A stretch of 55,933 nucleotides of DNA from Acidobacteriota bacterium (GCA_021793405.1 JAJYSV010000021.1:1-55933); one strand, 5' to 3'. Numbered from the stretch's first letter, positions 40,912-50,844 are shown. The notes: generated by a model from the letters alone, not told the origin. Numbers and translations: made by a program.

Positions 40912-42186
40912 TTATTGCTCCACGGGCTGACCGTCCGGCTGCTGTTCGGGTTGTCCGTATGCTTCTTCCGCCAGTTGCTTGAATGCGTTGTAGACGAACG
41001 ATCCGAGATACCAGCCGTCGATAAATTTGTAAGGAGTCTCGCCGGTAGTGTAGTGGCCGCAGGGCAGCACCTTCGCATCGAAATCAACGCCGCGGGCGCG
41101 AAACTCGCGCAGAACGCCCTCGGAAAATTCGCGCAGAAAGGTTAGATCGTACGGAGCATAAATCACCCGCACCAACTTCTTCGGCCATCCGGGGACTTGT
41201 TGTTCCGGCGCGATTCCAGCAAAGCGATCCATGTACACCATCGGGCTTGCGCCGCTCCATAGCTGGACGAGATCGTTGTGGGTTAGCCCTGCCTGTTCGC
41301 AGGCGGCACGAACATGTCGGGTGCTTTGGCCGGTCCACACCACATCACCCGTCCATAGGGAGGCATGGTTGAATGCGTTCACGCGCAGCCGCGCATCTTG
41401 CGCGCTGGCAATAAAGGCATAGCAGGAGCCAAGACTGGTGCCCAGCACACCAAATTGCTCATATCCCTGCTGCTGCAGCCAGTCGAGGCAGCTGCGAATA
41501 TCGACTACTGCCTGGCGGCACGCGGCCAGCGTCCGTCCAATGTTCGAGCTGACGGCGTAGTCGGACCGTTCGAGTTCCGCTGGGCGGCGAATATCGTGAA
41601 AGGGTTTGCTCAGCCGCAGGGCTGAAATTCCAAAGCGGTTGAAAAGACTGCACAGAGCATTGTGGCTGAAGGCATCGGCATTCCACTGCGGCATCACCAC
41701 GATGGCCTGTTTCGGCTTGCCCATCTGCTTTTCCGGCGGCGCGGGATACCAGCGCGCGTTGACCTGGTCGTTCTCTGGATACGGCGTGCGCAGCGGGGAC
41801 GTGAAGCGTAGAAACTGCGCCTTGGGCAGCTTGCCTTCCGCCGCCAGTCGCTTCAACTCCGCGTCGTGGCGCAGAGTCTCGGGACGCACGTTGGTCGGGA
41901 ACAATTGCGGATGGCGTTCTTCCAGGCGAAAATCTTTAGGCGTCGAATATCCGAAAAATCCTTCTGAGTCTGCAATGATGCTTTCGTTCACAGTTAGCAT
42001 CGCCGCGTGGAGTTGTGCTGCGTCCCCACTGGCCAGCGCGTCCTGTATCGGCAGGTTCCGCGATGCGATCCAGTCTTCCAACCAGTCGAATCCCCATTCC
42101 AGCGGGCGGACAATGCGGTTCGTATCCCGCATCGTCAGCTTCGTTTCCCATGCATACATCCATCGTGCATATAGCTTCTTCAGCAT
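40912..42186 (-). CDS. Alpha/beta hydrolase, 424 aa
   Basis: An alpha/beta-hydrolase fold is indicated by the nucleophile elbow GTSLGS (Ser251), a plausible acid in APYDLTF and the catalytic His in PCGHYTTGETPY near the C-terminus. The N-terminal 150 residues are a helical extension. No signal peptide is seen, so it is probably cytosolic or membrane-associated; the substrate is unknown. The C-terminal tail is Gln/Pro-rich. It follows alr by 31 nt on the same strand and may be in that operon. A degraded copy of its 3' end lies beyond the cytochrome gene. Confidence 0.8.
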   Translation of the reverse strand: MLKKLYARWMYAWETKLTMRDTNRIVRPLEWGFDWLEDWIASRNLPIQDALASGDAAQLHAAMLTVNESIIADSEGFFGYSTPKDFRLEERHPQLFPTNVRPETLRHDAELKRLAAEGKLPKAQFLRFTSPLRTPYPENDQVNARWYPAPPEKQMGKPKQAIVVMPQWNADAFSHNALCSLFNRFGISALRLSKPFHDIRRPAELERSDYAVSSNIGRTLAACRQAVVDIRSCLDWLQQQGYEQFGVLGTSLGSCYAFIASAQDARLRVNAFNHASLWTGDVVWTGQSTRHVRAACEQAGLTHNDLVQLWSGASPMVYMDRFAGIAPEQQVPGWPKKLVRVIYAPYDLTFLREFSEGVLREFRARGVDFDAKVLPCGHYTTGETPYKFIDGWYLGSFVYNAFKQLAEEAYGQPEQQPDGQPVEQ

Positions 42187-42217
42187 TCTTGTTCAATGCT
42201 AGCAGCGGATGGGGAGT

Positions 42218-43438
42218 TTATTCGCAGGTGATGCGGGGCACGCGCGCGCTGATGGCGCATAGAATTTCGTAGGGAATGGTTTCCGCCCAGCGGGCATGAT
42301 CGTCGGCCGTTACGCGTTGCCCGTTCTGCTCGCCGAGAATCACCACTTCGTCGCCAGCCGCCGCGTTGGGTATATGGCTCACGTCCACCACGGTCAGGTC
42401 CATCGACACCCGGCCCACAATCGGAGCCGGTACGCCATGGACCAGCACATGGCCTCCAGGGGACGAAGTCGTCCCCGACAGTTTTCGATTCAATCCATCG
42501 GCGTACCCGACCGGCAAGAGTGCCAGGCGCATGGCTGCCGGAGCGACAAAGGTGGCGTCGTAACCGACCGTCGTTCCCGCCGGCACCGCACGTGTGGATA
42601 CGACCGCTGTCTTCCATGCCAGCACCGGTTGGAGCAGTGCGCGCGCCTGTTCGGCGACCTTGGCCCGCTTGCCTGAAAATGCAGGAGCATACCCGTACAA
42701 CGCAATTCCAGGGCGTATCAGGCCCTTAGCGCCCCATGTTTGCGCCAGTCCACACTCGGATTCAAGCTGCTGCGCAAGGATGGTCGCCGAACTCCCAGCA
42801 TGGATCCATTGTGGATGGAATCCAGCGGCGAAAATTTGTTCCAGAGCCTGACGAAATGCGGACTTCTGCTGCCTGGTCTGTTCCGCATCCAGCATTTCTG
42901 CGGAAGCGAAATGTGTATAGACGCCAGCCAGCCGCAGCACGGGCACATTCAGCAAGGTATTCAGAAACTTCGCCAGATCCGCTACGCCTACCCCCTGACG
43001 GCTCATTCCGGTGTCTATCTCCAGATGGACCGGAACGCTTCCGAAGGCCAGTGCCCGGCGCCGCGCTGCGTCTGTCAGCCAATCGAGCTGCCCAGCGTCC
43101 CAGACCGTCGGCGTCAACTGCGCCTCTATCAGTGCCTCGGCTTCGTCGCTCAGCAAACCACGCATCACCAGAATGCGGGCTTTTGAGCAGAGCCGCCGAA
43201 CGGCCACGCCCTCTTCCACCGATGTAACACCCAGCCATTTCGCGCCTGCCTGGACCAGCCATGGCGCGCACGGCGAAAGCCCATTTCCATATGCATTCGC
43301 CTTCACCACAGCAAGCAATTGGCAGCGTTGGCCGAGTTTCCCTGGCGCGGCATGTACAAGGAGCGACCGCAGATGCTCGAAATTTCCGATAAGCCGCGAA
43401 CGGGAGATTTCAGCCCTAGTAATTGGAAATGGCGGCAT
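42218..43438 (-). CDS. alr: Alanine racemase
   Basis: This PLP enzyme makes D-alanine for peptidoglycan. The PLP-binding Lys46 lies in AVVKANAYGNG and the second catalytic Tyr in TVGYDATF near residue 285. The C-terminal beta-barrel ends with IPYEILCAISARVPR, a family hallmark. The ATG at 43438 has AGGA 4 nt upstream; a TTG at 43462 is less likely. Its start overlaps the dnaB 3' end by 23 nt, so the two are translated from one message. Confidence 0.92.
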   Translation of the reverse strand: MPPFPITRAEISRSRLIGNFEHLRSLLVHAAPGKLGQRCQLLAVVKANAYGNGLSPCAPWLVQAGAKWLGVTSVEEGVAVRRLCSKARILVMRGLLSDEAEALIEAQLTPTVWDAGQLDWLTDAARRRALAFGSVPVHLEIDTGMSRQGVGVADLAKFLNTLLNVPVLRLAGVYTHFASAEMLDAEQTRQQKSAFRQALEQIFAAGFHPQWIHAGSSATILAQQLESECGLAQTWGAKGLIRPGIALYGYAPAFSGKRAKVAEQARALLQPVLAWKTAVVSTRAVPAGTTVGYDATFVAPAAMRLALLPVGYADGLNRKLSGTTSSPGGHVLVHGVPAPIVGRVSMDLTVVDVSHIPNAAAGDEVVILGEQNGQRVTADDHARWAETIPYEILCAISARVPRITCE

Positions 43439-44822
43439 CGTGTCCTGTATCCGGATTGTCAAATCGGGTGAACTCCGGTATGTACATCAAGTGAACGACA
43501 CCGGTAGGACCATTGCGCTGCTTCGCGATAATAATTTCGGCCTTGTTTTTCGATTCAAGATCTTCTTCGCCGTCACCGTCCCGGTTGTAATAACTATCGC
43601 GATGAATAAATGCGACCACGTCGGCGTCCTGCTCGATCGATCCAGATTCGCGCAGGTCGGACAGCATCGGCTTCTTGTCGCCGCCGCGTTGCTCGCTGGC
43701 GCGGCTCAACTGTGAGAGCGCAATCACCGGCACACGCATCTCCTTCGCCAGGGCCTTCAGTCCGCGAGAAATAGCTGATACTTCCTGGGTCCGATTTTCC
43801 GGTCGGCGCCCATTCGGTCCGCCACTGCCAGCGCTCATCAGTTGCAGATAGTCGATGACAATCAGGTCGAGTCCGCCCGCTTGCTGGCGCAGGCGGCGCG
43901 ACTTCGCTCGCATCTCGGCCAGAGAAATGCCAGGGGTATCGTCAATAAACAGTTTCCCCTCTATCAGCTTATCGAGCCCGCGCACGAGTTTGTCGTGGTG
44001 CTCGCGTCCGAGAAATCCTGTCTGGATTTTCCGCATCTCAACCTTCGACTGCGAGGCCAGCATGCGGCGCAGCAGCGCCTCCTTCGACATTTCCAGAGAA
44101 AATACGCCCACCACCTTGCCATCTTGCACAGCGGCATTTTCCGCGATGTTGATGGCCCAGGCCGTCTTTCCCATCGAAGGGCGCGCCGCGATGATGATCA
44201 ACTCCGACGGCTGTAGCCCACTCGTCATGCGGTCGAACTCGATGTAATGCGTGGCTAGGCCTGTAACTTCGCGGCCTTCCTTGTAGAGATTGTCGATCGA
44301 GCCGAAGGAGCCCTTGACGATCTCCGAGATACTGGAAAATCCCTGGGTGATGCCGCGCTCGGAAACCTCCAGCAGCGCAGTTTCGGTTGCGTTCAGCACG
44401 TCCAGCGCGTCTTCGCTTTGATCCGCGGCCCGTGCCTGTGCCGTAGAGCAAATACCCATTAGCTGCCGCAAAATGGATTTGTCTTTGACGATGCGGACGT
44501 AATCTTCAATGCTGAGACGCCGCGGAAGATTTTCCGTCAGCGAAAAGATATACGCCCGGTTGCCGATCGACTCCAGTTCCTTCTGGCGATCCAGTTCTTC
44601 GCTTAGAGTAATAATGTCGACGGCGCGGTTGGCGTCGATCAACTCCCCCATCCGCGCATAAATCCTACGGTGCGAGTCCAGCGAAAAATCGTCTGCAATT
44701 AGACGCTCCGCCGCCTCGCTATACGCCGCATTGTCCAGCAGGATAGCGCCCAGAATCGTGCGCTCCGCCTCCACGCTTGCAGGTAGTCCATGTTCCAGAG
44801 AAATTTGGGATAGAGTGGCCAC
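43416..44822 (-). CDS. dnaB: Replicative DNA helicase DnaB
   Basis: The 468-residue hexameric helicase has an N-terminal DnaB domain (AERTILGAILLDNAAYSEAA), then a RecA-like ATPase with Walker A ARPSMGKT near 215, Walker B LIVIDYLQLM, and a conserved ALSQLSRASEQR and SDLRESGSIEQDADVV. It unwinds DNA at the replication fork. The GTG at 44822 is the family-consistent start. No intein is present; the ATPase motifs are uninterrupted. It overlaps alr downstream. Confidence 0.95.
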   Translation of the reverse strand: MATLSQISLEHGLPASVEAERTILGAILLDNAAYSEAAERLIADDFSLDSHRRIYARMGELIDANRAVDIITLSEELDRQKELESIGNRAYIFSLTENLPRRLSIEDYVRIVKDKSILRQLMGICSTAQARAADQSEDALDVLNATETALLEVSERGITQGFSSISEIVKGSFGSIDNLYKEGREVTGLATHYIEFDRMTSGLQPSELIIIAARPSMGKTAWAINIAENAAVQDGKVVGVFSLEMSKEALLRRMLASQSKVEMRKIQTGFLGREHHDKLVRGLDKLIEGKLFIDDTPGISLAEMRAKSRRLRQQAGGLDLIVIDYLQLMSAGSGGPNGRRPENRTQEVSAISRGLKALAKEMRVPVIALSQLSRASEQRGGDKKPMLSDLRESGSIEQDADVVAFIHRDSYYNRDGDGEEDLESKNKAEIIIAKQRNGPTGVVHLMYIPEFTRFDNPDTGHDAAISNY

Positions 44823-45007
44823 TGTCTATGAGTGTAGCCTTGGCCGGCTTTCATCAGTCTTGGGAATCAACCGTGGATATCCCGGTACGACAGTGGAAAA
44901 TCCATGCGCGCGCAGTATCATATAGGAGTGTCCAGCAACAGAGCGAACCGACAGGTTTCACCGATCCGTTGGCCCCATTGCGGCACGAGGAGACATTTGA
45001 TTTGACA

Positions 45008-45646
45008 ATGCAGCGTTTTCCATCTTTTCCTGGCCTTTCGATTTTGTCCACTGTCGTAGTCGGATTTGCTCTACTCTCCCCGCTGCCATGCCGCGCTCAA
45101 TTGCCAATTGATACGGGTCAGACCGGATCGGCGGCACTGATGTCGCAGCAGATCGCAGATATCCAGAGCGTGGTCGACCGCTGGGACGAGGCGGTCACCC
45201 AGCACGATCAGTACGGGCTGGAACTGGTGCTCGCTCCTCAATACATCGACATCTCGGACACTGGACAGGTTACCAATCGCGACCAGCAGATTTCTGAAAT
45301 GATGATGAAGGACGCGCCGCGTCTCACGTTCACGCAGAAGGTAGTCAGCGTTCGTATTGTGGGAGACGTGGCGGTCGCCAACGGTACCTATGATCGCGCC
45401 TATCAGGGCAGCCGCCTGAGCCGCACCAAGCCACTCGAGCAGAAGGGCGTGTTCAGCCAGGTCTATGTCCGTGCGCGCAATACTTGGGAATGCATCAATT
45501 CTCAGCGCACAATCATCCAGGAGCCGATCCTCAAAGGCAAAAAGAAGTCAAAGGAAGACTCGAATGAGAAGCCGCTGAATCACGATCTCGGCTTCCATCT
45601 CCCTGGCCTGCATCACAGCTCCAGTTCGAACTCACAACCGCAATAA
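45008..45646 (+). CDS. Exported SnoaL/DUF4440-like protein, 212 aa
   Basis: A signal peptide (ILSTVVVGFALLSPLPCRAQ) is followed by an NTF2-like domain: DIQSVVDRWDEAVTQHDQYG, LVLAPQYIDISDTGQVTNRD and a strand pair VVSVRIVGDVAVANGTYDRA. This is typical of SnoaL/DUF4440 proteins, which form small cone-shaped folds for ligand binding or catalysis. The C-terminal 40 residues are Lys/Ser/His-rich and probably disordered. The start could also be a TTG at 45002, better spaced from GAGGAG. It runs convergent with mnmG, 18 nt apart. Confidence 0.75.
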   Translation: MQRFPSFPGLSILSTVVVGFALLSPLPCRAQLPIDTGQTGSAALMSQQIADIQSVVDRWDEAVTQHDQYGLELVLAPQYIDISDTGQVTNRDQQISEMMMKDAPRLTFTQKVVSVRIVGDVAVANGTYDRAYQGSRLSRTKPLEQKGVFSQVYVRARNTWECINSQRTIIQEPILKGKKKSKEDSNEKPLNHDLGFHLPGLHHSSSSNSQPQ

Positions 45647-45664
45647 CATCGCACGCAGAGTTCT

Positions 45665-47668
45665 CTACGCCGTCGCGGCTTCGGCCCTGCGGCCTTGAAT
45701 CTCAATATAAATATTGATCAGAGACAGGGCCGCAGGCGTCACTCCGGGAATGCGGCTGGCGTGGCCAATGGTTCCCGGGCGAACGCGCCCCAGTTTTTCC
45801 TGCATCTCGCGCGACAATCCGCTGACCGTCTGATAGTCGAACCACGCCGGGATCGTGCGCTGCTCGGCACCCTTCATCCGCTCGATCGACTTTCGCTGCT
45901 GGTCGAGGTAGCCGGCGTACTTGATCTCCGTTTCGACCGCCTTCCATTCATTCCGAACATGCGCAGGCACATGCTCGGCAGCCATCGCAGTCCGGATCGT
46001 TGCCAGATGCATCGCTTCCGCGTCCGATGCAGTCGAGATTGCCTGGTCGATGTTGCTTGGTAAGATTCGTATCAGGAATTCGATGGTCACCTCAGGCCGC
46101 TTCATCAGTTGTGCGTAGGTTTGGCCCGCGGCTGCGCTGAGCTTGGCTCCGAGTTCTGGCGATACCGCTGCCAGCCGCTCCAGATCGGGCTTCTGCGCTG
46201 TCAGCATCTTTGCGAAGCCTTGCATGCGCGCCTGCTTCGCCTCGAAGTCACCCCATGTCTGGTCATCGATCAACCCAAGCTTGCGGCCATATGGAGTCAG
46301 CCGCCGATCAGCATTATCAATGCGCAGATGCAGACGGTATTCCGCTCGCGAAGTGAACATGCGATATGGCTCATTCGTTCCCTTGCTGATCAAATCGTCA
46401 ATCAGTATGCCGGTATAGGCCTCGCTGCGGTCGAGCACGAATGCCGGCTCACCCTTCAAGTGCAGCGCCGCATTGATCCCCGCCATCAATCCCTGGCACG
46501 CCGCCTCTTCGTAGCCTGAAGTTCCATTGATCTGTCCCGCGAGATACAGTCCTGTAATGCTTTTCACCGCCAGCGCATGATCCAACTCCGTCGCATCGAT
46601 GGCGTCATATTCAATGGCATATCCCGGCCTTAGCATCTCCGCGTGCTCCAGCCCTGGGATGCTGCGCAGCACCGCGGCCTGTACATCCATCGGCAGAGAG
46701 GTGGACATGCCATTGATGTAGACCTCGTGCGTGTGTAGCCCTTCGGGCTCCAGAAACAACTGATGCTGCAATTTATCCGGAAAGCGCACTACTTTGTCTT
46801 CAATCGAAGGGCAATAGCGAGGGCCGGTTGCCTGAATCTGCCCGGAATACATCGGCGATCGATGGACATTCTCGCGGATGATGGCCAGCGTTTCCGGCGT
46901 GGTAAACGCGATGTGGCAACTGATCTGCGGCCGCCTGATCGCTTCCGTCCGAAAGCTGAACGGCGTCGGCTCGGCATCACCCGGCTGCTCTTCGAATTTC
47001 GACCAGTCGATGGTTCTCCCATCAATGCGCGGCGGCGTTCCGGTCTTCAGGCGGCAATTGCGCAATCCCAGCCGCTTCAGCGATTCCCCGAGCAAGACGG
47101 CCGCCGGCTCCCCGCTCCGCCCGGCAGGATAATGCTCCTCGCCACAGTGGATCAGGCCGTTCAGAAAAGTCCCCGTGGTGATAACCGTGGCACCGGCATA
47201 CACAATGCGCCCATCGCGCAGCTTAACTCCGCGTACGATGCGATGCGCCTCTCCGGCCGCCGCGTTCGGCACGTCTTCCAGCACCACATCGACGACTTCC
47301 GCCTGCTTGATGAATAGGCTCGGCTGCGACTCCAGAACCTCGCGCATCTTCACGCGATACTGCTGTTTGTCGCACTGCGCCCGCGGCGACCAAACCGCCG
47401 GACCACGAGAGGTATTCAGCAGGCGAAATTGAATGCCGACTGCGTCCGTTACCTCGCCCATTATGCCGCCCAGCGCGTCCACTTCGCGCACCAGGTGTCC
47501 CTTGGCAATGCCGCCCACCGCTGGATTGCAGGACATCTGCGCGATCAGGTCCAGGTTCAGCGCGAACAGGGCAGTCCGCAGTCCCATGCGTGCGCCCGCC
47601 ATGGCCGCCTCGCAGCCCGCATGACCGGCTCCGACGATAACGAGGTCGTATTGTTCCGTAAAGGCCAT
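45665..47668 (-). CDS. mnmG: tRNA uridine-5-carboxymethylaminomethyl modification enzyme MnmG
   Basis: This FAD enzyme works with MnmE to modify U34 in the anticodon wobble position of several tRNAs. The N-terminal FAD motif [13 protein letters not shown] (12-24) and the MnmG signatures [13 protein letters not shown] near 46 and [12 protein letters not shown] near 155 are clear. CGKP-like [13 protein letters not shown] is near 380, followed by the helical C-terminal tRNA-binding domain. The 667-residue length is slightly above the usual 620-640. AAGGG precedes the ATG. Confidence 0.96.
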   Translation of the reverse strand: MAFTEQYDLVIVGAGHAGCEAAMAGARMGLRTALFALNLDLIAQMSCNPAVGGIAKGHLVREVDALGGIMGEVTDAVGIQFRLLNTSRGPAVWSPRAQCDKQQYRVKMREVLESQPSLFIKQAEVVDVVLEDVPNAAAGEAHRIVRGVKLRDGRIVYAGATVITTGTFLNGLIHCGEEHYPAGRSGEPAAVLLGESLKRLGLRNCRLKTGTPPRIDGRTIDWSKFEEQPGDAEPTPFSFRTEAIRRPQISCHIAFTTPETLAIIRENVHRSPMYSGQIQATGPRYCPSIEDKVVRFPDKLQHQLFLEPEGLHTHEVYINGMSTSLPMDVQAAVLRSIPGLEHAEMLRPGYAIEYDAIDATELDHALAVKSITGLYLAGQINGTSGYEEAACQGLMAGINAALHLKGEPAFVLDRSEAYTGILIDDLISKGTNEPYRMFTSRAEYRLHLRIDNADRRLTPYGRKLGLIDDQTWGDFEAKQARMQGFAKMLTAQKPDLERLAAVSPELGAKLSAAAGQTYAQLMKRPEVTIEFLIRILPSNIDQAISTASDAEAMHLATIRTAMAAEHVPAHVRNEWKAVETEIKYAGYLDQQRKSIERMKGAEQRTIPAWFDYQTVSGLSREMQEKLGRVRPGTIGHASRIPGVTPAALSLINIYIEIQGRRAEAATA

Positions 47669-47759
47669 AGACCCTTGATTGTATCGTGTGTCGGGAAGGG
47701 TATTGAGAAGACAACATCTGCCTCTCTAGTCGTTAAGATGAGCCATTCGGCAACGCGGC

Positions 47760-47975
47760 TTACGTCAGGATGGATTGTCCGGCCGCTTTTTTGGCCCGGT
47801 CCAGTAGATCGCGGACTTCTGCATCGCTGACGCGAGGAAAGTCCCGATACCACTGGCCGACAGCGTAAAAATTCTGCGGGGTATAGAGGCACACCGCATC
47901 GACTTCCCGTTCCACATCCTTGCACGCGGCGGACGATGCAACCGGAACAGCCGCGATTCGATCCGGGAAAATCAT
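47760..47975 (-). pseudogene. Remnant of a phosphoribosyltransferase-like gene
   Basis: The 71 codons (VPVASSAACKDVEREVDAVC; FYAVGQWYRDFPRVSDAEVR) match the C-terminal end of a class of phosphoribosyltransferase-domain proteins. In such proteins VPVA...AC..L and VGQWY.DF follow the PRPP loop. The frame stays open upstream to about 48046 without the PRPP motif, so the catalytic part is gone. An ATG with GAGAGG at 47975 means the fragment could still be translated. Confidence 0.6.
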
Positions 47976-48066
47976 CTTGCGCCTCTCAGATGAGGCAGCG
48001 AGTCGTCTTGCAATCCATTTCTTTTTTCGACTGAGACGCAGGGCGGAACTACTCTAAAATCAGCCT

Positions 48067-48777
48067 ATGCCGACGCATTTCTCTCCGCAAGCCATCCAGT
48101 TTCTGCGAGGTCTGGCGCGCAACAATCGCCGCGATTGGTTCGATGCCCGCAAGGCCGTGTACGAAAGCGAACTGAAAGCGCCCCTGCTCGCCCTGATCGA
48201 AGAGATCAACGGCGATTTCGTCGATTTCGCGCCGCAGCACATTCGTCCTGCCGAGAAATGCATGTTCCGCATCTATCGCGATACACGATTCTCCGCAGAT
48301 AAAACTCCATATAAAAAGCACATCTCCGCCTGGTGGGCTCGACAGGGACTGGAAAAGAAATCCGGTGGCGGCTTCTACTTTCACTTGTCAGGGAAGGAAC
48401 TGGTCATCGCCGCTGGCGTTTACATGCCGGAGCGAGAGCAATTGCTTGCCATTCGCACCCATCTGCTCGAACATTATGAGGAGTTTCGGCGGTTATCCAA
48501 GGCTCGCAAACTTCGGCAGATGATGAACGAGTTCGATGGGCTGCGTCTGACCCGTCCGCCGAAAGGCTTCCCGAAGGATCACCCAGCCATCGATTTGATC
48601 GCCTGCCGCCAGTGGGGAGTTTCGACTACCTTGCCTGCCGAAACAGCGCTCCAGCCAACCCTGCGCAAAGAGATCGTCGCCCGCTTCCGCGCCTCTGCGC
48701 CGCTGATCGAATTTCTGAATCGCCCCCTGACAACACAATCCACCTCCAGATCCACGCACTTGCTCGATTTCTTTTAG
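48067..48777 (+). CDS. DUF2461 (TIGR02453) family protein, 236 aa
   Basis: The hallmark order is present: FLRGLARNNRRDWFDARKAV, then FRIYRDTRFSADKTPYKKHI, then GGGFYFHL and a closing region with PKGFPKDHPAIDLIACRQWG. This is a widely distributed bacterial family of unknown function. It is soluble. No obvious ribosome site precedes the ATG; the preceding region holds the phosphoribosyltransferase remnant on the other strand. Confidence 0.88.
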   Translation: MPTHFSPQAIQFLRGLARNNRRDWFDARKAVYESELKAPLLALIEEINGDFVDFAPQHIRPAEKCMFRIYRDTRFSADKTPYKKHISAWWARQGLEKKSGGGFYFHLSGKELVIAAGVYMPEREQLLAIRTHLLEHYEEFRRLSKARKLRQMMNEFDGLRLTRPPKGFPKDHPAIDLIACRQWGVSTTLPAETALQPTLRKEIVARFRASAPLIEFLNRPLTTQSTSRSTHLLDFF

Positions 48778-48853
48778 CGAATTTCTGAAAGCGCGACCCA
48801 GCAGAGCGTTCGCATCGCGACGCTGGCTGCGATCATGCGCTTGGCAGCACGGA

Positions 48854-49285
48854 TCATACCCGAATCACGGCAAGCCCGGATGCGGGATCGAGTTGCTTTT
48901 GCAGATGTGTTGGGTTCTCGGTCAGAACCAGTTCGCATGTCGGTCGAACCCAGGCTTCCATCAGGTGACCGCCGTGCGCAGTCCCGTCTCGGCGCCCGAC
49001 AATCATGTGGGCGTGGACCTCCGGCGTTTCATCGATGATTGCAACGTCTCCGATCAAAGACAGCAATTCCACCTGTTCGTTCAGGTCTGCGCATAGTTCA
49101 TACTTTTTTGTTTCCCAATGAAACCAGCCAATCTTGGCGCGAGAAAGGGCGCCGATAGCCTTGAAGCTGCTGCCAGCCAGCTTCTGCGCGGATGCGAATC
49201 GCTTTAGCTCTGTCAGGATTTCGTCGCCCGCGTCAAAGATGAGCGCAAAGGTCATGGGTCTGTCGGATATCTGTTTGTGACGCAT
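48854..49285 (-). CDS. PPC/DUF296-domain protein, 143 aa
   Basis: The fold is that of PPC (DUF296) proteins: FALIFDAGDEILTELKRFAS, a SSFKAIGALSRAKIG strand-turn, VHAHMIVGRRDGTAHGGHL with histidines typical of a metal or ligand site, and VTLTEN-like CELVLTENPT. Bacterial members form trimers of uncertain role, and some bind AT-rich DNA when fused to AT-hooks, which are absent here. The ATG at 49285 has GGGGG upstream. Confidence 0.85.
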   Translation of the reverse strand: MRHKQISDRPMTFALIFDAGDEILTELKRFASAQKLAGSSFKAIGALSRAKIGWFHWETKKYELCADLNEQVELLSLIGDVAIIDETPEVHAHMIVGRRDGTAHGGHLMEAWVRPTCELVLTENPTHLQKQLDPASGLAVIRV

Positions 49286-49504
49286 ACAACCCCCGGATTT
49301 AGACAAGAATTCTACTCATCTTGATTGGATGCCGCGCCTGGTGATCGCCGGAAGTCGAAACGTTACTAAGGGATACTAACCACGCAACTTTTCTTCTGAG
49401 ATAGCGTTCCTAGTAGCAGAGGAATTCGGACCCCATCGGTTGGCCTGAATCCCCTACAATCAGCAATGCAGAGGCTTACAGGGCTTTGCTGAGGGAGGTT
49501 CACA

Positions 49505-50188
49505 ATGCGCTTCGTACGCTATGTCGCTTTACTCGGGGTTCTGCTCATTCCCGCTTCCTATTCGCGGGCTCAGGTCTCATTCGGACTCAGCTTTGGCGGT
49601 CCGGGCTATGATGATGGCGGTTACGCCCAGCCGGATTGCCCCTACGGATATTACAACTACTACCCCTATACCTGCGCACCTTACGGATACTATGGTCCGC
49701 AATGGTTCAATAACGGCATCTTCCTCGGTGTTGGTCCATGGTACGGCTGGGGATGGGGTGGGGGATGGTATCGCGACGGCTGGGGGCGTGGCTGGGGTGA
49801 TGGTGGTTGGCGCGGCGGCGATGGATGGCGCGGTGGCGATGGTTGGCGCGGCGGCGATGGACGCGGAGGCTACGGACGTGGAGGCTACGGACGTGGTGGC
49901 TACGGCGGACGCGGCGGATACGGCGGCGGACGGGCATATGCCGGTGGTGGCATTCGCGGCGGTGGTGGCATTCGCGGCGGTGGCGGCTTCCATGGGGGCG
50001 GCGGCGGGTTCCACGGCGGCGGCGGCGGGTTCCATGGCGGCGGAGGCGGGTTCCACGGTGGCGGCGGCGGATTCCACGGCGGCGGCGGAGGCGGGTTCCA
50101 CGGCGGTGGTGGCGGCGGGTTCCACGGCGGTGGCGGAGGCGGATTCCACGGCGGTGGTGGCGGTCACGGCGGCGGTGGACGCAGATAG
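49505..50188 (+). CDS. Exported Gly/His/Trp-rich repeat protein, 227 aa
   Basis: A signal peptide (YVALLGVLLIPASYSRAQ) is followed by a Tyr/Pro/Trp-rich segment and then by long Gly-rich tandem repeats: GWRGGD units, RGGYG units and at least eight FHGGGGG units. The His spacing suggests metal binding, or an adhesive or matrix role at the surface (inference). GAGGGAGG precedes the ATG. The DNA is a minisatellite, so length variation between strains is likely. Long frames on the opposite strand are by-products of the repeats. Confidence 0.75.
   Translation: MRFVRYVALLGVLLIPASYSRAQVSFGLSFGGPGYDDGGYAQPDCPYGYYNYYPYTCAPYGYYGPQWFNNGIFLGVGPWYGWGWGGGWYRDGWGRGWGDGGWRGGDGWRGGDGWRGGDGRGGYGRGGYGRGGYGGRGGYGGGRAYAGGGIRGGGGIRGGGGFHGGGGGFHGGGGGFHGGGGGFHGGGGGFHGGGGGGFHGGGGGGFHGGGGGGFHGGGGGHGGGGRR
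49975..50180 (+). repeat. Minisatellite of 21-24-nt units encoding FHGGGGG
   Basis: About eight tandem units built around GGTTCCACGGCGG, most 21 nt and some 24 nt, lie in frame in the Gly/His-rich protein. The small unit-length differences are multiples of three, so the frame is conserved. Confidence 0.8.
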
Positions 50189-50337
50189 TCCTCTCGTGAA
50201 TAAATTCTTAGAACTGGCGGCTGTCGGCTCAATGCTGACAGCCGTTTTCTTTGCCAAGGGAACCGAGTGCCATACGGTATGCATTCTGAGACCTGTCGCA
50301 TCTGCGATTCAACGCACGCTAATCGTATAATCAGCGG

Positions 50338-50844
50338 ATGAAACGAGTTCCGCTGGTCGGCGTGGTCATGGGTAGCCGAAGCGATTACGAGACCCTTCAG
50401 CCAGCCATTGAGATTTTGCAGGAATTCTCTGTCCCTCACGAGTCGCGAGTCGTATCCGCGCATCGCACGCCGGATTGGCTCTTTGAGTACGCTTCAACGG
50501 CCGAAGAACGCGGTCTCCGCGTGCTGATTGCCGGCGCTGGCGGGGCCGCCCATTTGCCTGGAATGCTGGCCGCCAAGACCCATCTTCCCGTCCTGGGAGT
50601 GCCCATTCCGGCAACCATGCTGGCCGGTGTTGACTCGCTGCTTTCCATCGTGCAAATGCCCAAGGGCGTTCCTGTCGGCACCCTCGCCATCGGCAAGCCG
50701 GGCGCGGCCAACGCAGCGTTGTTGGCGATTTCTATTCTCGCGTTGACGGATCGTGCTTTGCGCGATCGGTTGTGTGCCTGGCGGGAAACCCGCAAACAGG
50801 GAGTGCTGGCGCAGACTCTACCGATGTCGGAACGTCGCGACTAA
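50338..50844 (+). CDS. purE: N5-carboxyaminoimidazole ribonucleotide mutase
   Basis: PurE converts N5-CAIR to CAIR in purine synthesis. The 168-residue protein shows GVVMGSRSDYE near residue 8, VVSAHRTPDW near 38 with the catalytic His, AGAGGAAHLPGMLAA near 66 and the SIVQMPKGVPVGTLAIG ending. Its stop overlaps the purK start as TAATG. Confidence 0.96.
   Translation: MKRVPLVGVVMGSRSDYETLQPAIEILQEFSVPHESRVVSAHRTPDWLFEYASTAEERGLRVLIAGAGGAAHLPGMLAAKTHLPVLGVPIPATMLAGVDSLLSIVQMPKGVPVGTLAIGKPGAANAALLAISILALTDRALRDRLCAWRETRKQGVLAQTLPMSERRD

Noticed and set aside
49577-50284. Long open frame on the minus strand opposite the Gly/His-rich gene
   Set aside because: It is a by-product of the repeated GC-rich units; the plus strand has the signal peptide and ribosome site.
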